A DNA stretch of 8,066 nt from Candidatus Berkelbacteria bacterium (lineage in GTDB: Bacteria > Patescibacteriota > UBA1384 > JAHJRZ01): positions 1 through 8,066 of the forward strand of contig JAPLVI010000058.1 of assembly GCA_026397195.1 (NCBI GenBank), in the 5' to 3' direction. Positions 6,209-8,066 of this stretch are shown piece after piece. Numbering within the stretch: position 1 is the first letter of the stretch; each line of letters begins with the position of its first letter. Made by a program: the position numbers and the translations under genes. A model generated the notes under the pieces. That model had not been told where the DNA came from and made no database searches. It was given only the letters and a program-made list of their open reading frames with translations.

Positions 6209-6442
6209 CAAACTTATACTCTTAGAAACGGTAGCTGGTAAAGGAGGGGCAAAAAACCAGCTACCGCATCTAGAAGTATAAGTATTGTTAAATTGCCCCT
6301 GTTGCTGTGTATTTAGCCAGGCCCGGGAAATAGCTATAACGATGTGATTATAGCCTCATAGCAATAAGTTAAGGCTTAAATTTAAATTGAGTCACATCAA
6401 GCTACCACAGGCCTAGCTAGATAAACACCAATCCACTAATAT
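6148..6442 (-). ncRNA. Unassigned structured non-coding RNA with two pseudoknot-like contacts
   Basis: A promoter at 6477-6449 and a terminator at 6208-6148 delimit a transcript of about 295 nt with no usable reading frame; ATGs at 6397, 6359 and 6269 meet stops within a few codons. In transcript order, GATGTGA (6398-6392) is complementary to the loop TCACATC (6347-6341) of a 7-bp hairpin (6354-6348 with 6339-6333), which a 6-bp helix encloses (6365-6360 with 6306-6301, one G-U). Next, AGGGGCAA (6300-6293) is complementary to TTGCCCCT (6252-6245), in the loop of an 11-bp perfect hairpin (6266-6256 with 6239-6229). That hairpin is extended by an 8-bp outer stem (6283-6276 with 6219-6212). Then comes the terminator. 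I found no tRNA-like ends, no RNase P core motif and no SRP S-domain motif, so no known class is assigned. It could also be a long leader of the downstream operon. Confidence 0.72.
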
Positions 6443-6448
6443 GTCAAC

Positions 6449-6477
6449 AGTATAGCAGAGGCAATAAAATTTGTCAA
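6449..6477 (-). promoter_or_regulatory. Near-consensus promoter with A/T-rich upstream tract for the ncRNA
   Basis: A perfect TTGACA (6477-6472), a 17-bp spacer and TATACT (6454-6449; 5 of 6) on the minus strand. The bases just upstream (about 6478-6500) are A/T runs resembling an UP element. Predicted start is near 6442. It is among the strongest promoters in the window and drives no visible protein gene directly. Confidence 0.83.
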
Positions 6478-6576
6478 GAGTTTTTTAATATAATTTCGCG
6501 ATAACGGAAATAGAAATAAAAAAAATATAATATCAATATCTGGTATACAAGAATAAAAAATAAAACAATATGATGT

Positions 6577-6619
6577 AAAAAAATGCTAGCCGCTTTCGGT
6601 TTTGGCCTCATTGGCTAGC
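6577..6619 (-). terminator. Rho-independent terminator overlapping the stop codon of the 165-residue gene
   Basis: GCTAGCC (minus strand, 6619-6613) and GGCTAGC (6591-6585) form a 7-bp stem with a 21-nt loop, followed by A and seven Ts (6584-6577). The TAG stop codon (6617-6615) is part of the stem's 5' arm, so a ribosome at the stop codon would cover it. Confidence 0.75.
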
Positions 6620-7112
6620 TTTTGGTCTTTGTGGCCTTTGGTTTCTTCGGCGGGCGGAGCTTGTCGCACCAGGCTTTATACTTCTCCTGGGTGACATCGA
6701 CTGCCTGGAGGTCTAAACCCGCTTCACTTAGGTTACGCTCAAGTTGGGTGAGCGACATTCTGGCAGAACGCAGATTACCCTTTTTGAGCGCTCTAGCTAC
6801 AGTCTTGGCGTAGGTTTGAGCCGACTTGGCTGGATTGCGGAATCCTCTGTTGCTAGCGAGCAGTTTGGTTATCTCGGCTTCAGTTGTTCCGATATCGTCA
6901 AGATTCTTGCCGGCCAGGCCAAGCTGGCGCCGCATTTCTGCGATATCGGGGGAGACATCCCTTTTTTCGCAGTACCAGCGGGCTTGGCCAAGGGCATTAC
7001 GGGCTGCTTCCCAGTGCTTCCCCATCTGGACTCGTTCACCGCGAAGTTCCACCATCTGTTGAAGAAGCTGTTGTGTGTTCCTGTCGACAGGGCCTGTCTT
7101 CTTCTTGGCCAT
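6615..7112 (-). CDS. Hypothetical basic all-helical protein, 165 residues
   Basis: I do not recognise a family. The protein has no signal peptide or membrane segment, so it should be cytoplasmic. It reads as helical throughout, is rich in Lys and Arg, and has a basic start (MAKKK) and a Lys-rich C-terminal tail (PPKKPKATKTKS), which suggests nucleic-acid or ribosome association without proving it. The ATG at 7112 is chosen because AAAGGAGGTGA (7130-7120) precedes it at 7 nt. An upstream in-frame start at 7151 would place that SD inside the gene. Its own extended -10 promoter and its terminator make it a single-gene unit between rmuC and the ncRNA. Base composition is clearly more GC-rich than rmuC or prfB and its SD is far better than theirs, so it may have been acquired separately, or it may simply be highly expressed. 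Confidence 0.72.
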   Translation of the reverse strand: MAKKKTGPVDRNTQQLLQQMVELRGERVQMGKHWEAARNALGQARWYCEKRDVSPDIAEMRRQLGLAGKNLDDIGTTEAEITKLLASNRGFRNPAKSAQTYAKTVARALKKGNLRSARMSLTQLERNLSEAGLDLQAVDVTQEKYKAWCDKLRPPKKPKATKTKS

Positions 7113-7119
7113 GGCAGTC

Positions 7120-7130
7120 TCACCTCCTTT
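7120..7130 (-). promoter_or_regulatory. Near-perfect Shine-Dalgarno fixing the start at 7112
   Basis: AAAGGAGGTGA on the minus strand is complementary to almost the whole anti-SD end of 16S rRNA and lies 7 nt before the ATG. It contrasts with the SD-poor starts of pth, ybaB and prfB. Confidence 0.85.
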
Positions 7131-7155
7131 GGCCAAACTGTGAGCACACAAAAAA

Positions 7156-7185
7156 ATAATAACACATAATTATTGTTTTTCACAA
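7156..7185 (-). promoter_or_regulatory. Extended -10 promoter for the 165-residue gene
   Basis: TATTAT (7161-7156; 5 of 6) is preceded by TG one base upstream, an extended -10. TTGTGA (7185-7180; 4 of 6) lies 18 bp before it. Predicted start near 7149 gives a leader of about 37 nt carrying the SD. Confidence 0.55.
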
Positions 7186-7206
7186 GCAACCTCTTTTTTT
7201 AAGAGA

Positions 7207-8066
7207 TCATTCAATCAGTTCTAATTCTTCCTCAATATCTTCAATTTCTTTTTCTTCAACTTTCTTTTCTCCCTCAATCATCTCAAAGGATCTGACTCTA
7301 TTTTCAATTGTAGCAAAACCAGTGTTTACAGTATCCATAGTATTTTTAGCATTAGTAATATGTTTATTTAAAACACTCACATCTCCGCCAAATCTGATTG
7401 TATCTTGTCTCAAGGCTTTAATATTATTCATAATTGAACGCGCACGTTCTTCTATCTTTTTCCCTTCTAATCCTAAAAGGATAATACGCAGGAAATAGTA
7501 AAAACTGTTGGGTGAAACGAGTAAAACCTTCTTTTCTTCGGCAAAAGCAATAAAATCACCTTCTTTTATTGCTAATTCATAATATATTGGTTCCGAGGGA
7601 ATATACATTAAAGCAAAATCAACCGTATTTTCGTCTGGTTTAATGTATTTATGGGCAATATCTTCGACGTGTTTTTTTGAATCTCTCAAAAATTCTTTCT
7701 TAAATATATGCCCCTGCTCTTTATTTTTGGCGCGGCGATATTTGCGGAAATTTTCAATCGGAAACTTGGAATCAATGGGAATAATGCCTTTATTTGATTT
7801 GACTACCGCGTCAACAATGGTCCCATCGTGAAAATGATATTGGGTTTCGAAATTGCTTTTGGGCAGCGCCTGCTCCAAAAGGTCGCGCAGAACCTGCTCG
7901 CCTAAGTTGCCGCGCAGTTTGGGCGAGTGCAGAAAATCCTGAAAATCTTGCATCTGTTTGCCCATAGCGCTTCCCATCTCTTGAACTTGGCCCAGCGCAT
8001 TTTGCAGGCGGGCGAACTGCTTGGCGGCATTATCAAGCCGCACTCCCATCGTATTGGTCATCCCCT
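7207..8066 (-). CDS. rmuC: RmuC family protein, partial at 5' end
   Basis: RmuC limits DNA rearrangement at inverted repeats in E. coli and has a nuclease-like PD-(D/E)xK core. Numbering from the ATG at 8061 (284 residues visible), the sequence shows a coiled-coil tail (1-45), LRGNLGE (49-55), D84 in TIVDAVV and IPIDSKFP with D97 and K99, which together form the expected core. VDFALMYIPSEPIYYE (147-162), VLLVSPNSFYYFLRII (179-194) and a helical end with an acidic tail (261-284) follow. The frame stays open to 8066 and full RmuC proteins carry an N-terminal membrane helix and long coiled coil. The ATG at 8061 is therefore probably internal and the gene continues outside the window. No clear terminator follows the stop codon. 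Confidence 0.9.
   Translation of the reverse strand, partial: GMTNTMGVRLDNAAKQFARLQNALGQVQEMGSAMGKQMQDFQDFLHSPKLRGNLGEQVLRDLLEQALPKSNFETQYHFHDGTIVDAVVKSNKGIIPIDSKFPIENFRKYRRAKNKEQGHIFKKEFLRDSKKHVEDIAHKYIKPDENTVDFALMYIPSEPIYYELAIKEGDFIAFAEEKKVLLVSPNSFYYFLRIILLGLEGKKIEERARSIMNNIKALRQDTIRFGGDVSVLNKHITNAKNTMDTVNTGFATIENRVRSFEMIEGEKKVEEKEIEDIEEELELIE

Noticed and set aside
6148..6442. tmRNA, because of multiple pseudoknot-like contacts
   Set aside because: There is no tRNA-like acceptor or T-loop at the ends and no plausible tag reading frame, and the transcript ends in a T-run terminator.
6148..6442. RNase P RNA, SRP RNA or 6S RNA
   Set aside because: I could not find the RNase P core (GAGGAAAGTCC-like), the SRP S-domain GGAAGGAAGCAGC-like motif, or a single long 6S-type hairpin with a central bubble.
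6419..6447. Second TTGACA at 6447-6442 as an additional promoter
   Set aside because: At 16-18 bp downstream there is no acceptable -10 box, and it lies at the predicted start site of the stronger promoter.
6744..7169. Plus-strand open frame of 141 codons opposite the 165-residue gene
   Set aside because: The opposite strand has a promoter, a near-perfect SD and a terminator; this frame has none of them and no recognisable product.
1..8066. CRISPR arrays, tRNA genes or transposase genes
   Set aside because: I saw no regularly spaced direct repeats, no cloverleaf with a T-loop, and no frame with transposase or integrase motifs.

Overview
Every gene in this window lies on the minus strand, so transcription runs from 8066 toward 1. 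The host-type genes are AT-rich, closely packed and simple: peptidyl-tRNA hydrolase, a YbaB nucleoid-associated protein, release factor 2, a large DUF11-repeat surface protein and RmuC. Several start with little or no Shine-Dalgarno (SD) sequence, and most have their own sigma70-like promoter. This content fits a small-genome uncultivated bacterium of the Patescibacteria/CPR type. That assignment is inference from gene content and style, because no rRNA or other lineage marker is present.

Layout from right to left. 7207-8066: rmuC, cut by the window edge. 6615-7112: a 165-residue basic helical protein of unknown function, with an extended -10 promoter, a near-perfect SD and a terminator whose stem contains the stop codon. 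6148-6477: no protein gene, but a consensus-class promoter (TTGACA, 17 bp, TATACT), about 295 nt of highly structured sequence with two loop-to-strand complementarities, and an intrinsic terminator. I read this as an unassigned structured non-coding RNA gene, and it is the most interesting item in the window. 3953-6009: a strikingly GC-rich two-gene operon encoding an exported two-domain protein that starts at TTG, followed 2 bp later by an exported collagen-like protein with 19 uninterrupted Gly-X-Y triplets. 3700-3900: an intergenic stretch with several palindromes that marks the left edge of the GC-rich island. 1619-3607: the DUF11 surface protein, with a strong promoter and a clean terminator. 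532-1515: prfB, whose promoter sits directly behind that terminator. 162-467: ybaB with its own promoter. 1-70: the first codons of pth, apparently leaderless.

The left part is a translation-maintenance neighbourhood (release factor 2, peptidyl-tRNA hydrolase, YbaB). The centre is accessory cell-surface material: a DUF11 adhesin-like wall or membrane protein, plus a foreign-looking pair of secreted proteins, one with a collagen stalk. The GC-rich pair differs from its surroundings in base composition and in SD use. It is bracketed by 7-bp inward-facing inverted repeats (TGGGGTC) and an 8-bp direct repeat (CAGACCCC). Horizontal acquisition is therefore likely, although no transposase or integrase is present and an assembly join must be excluded.
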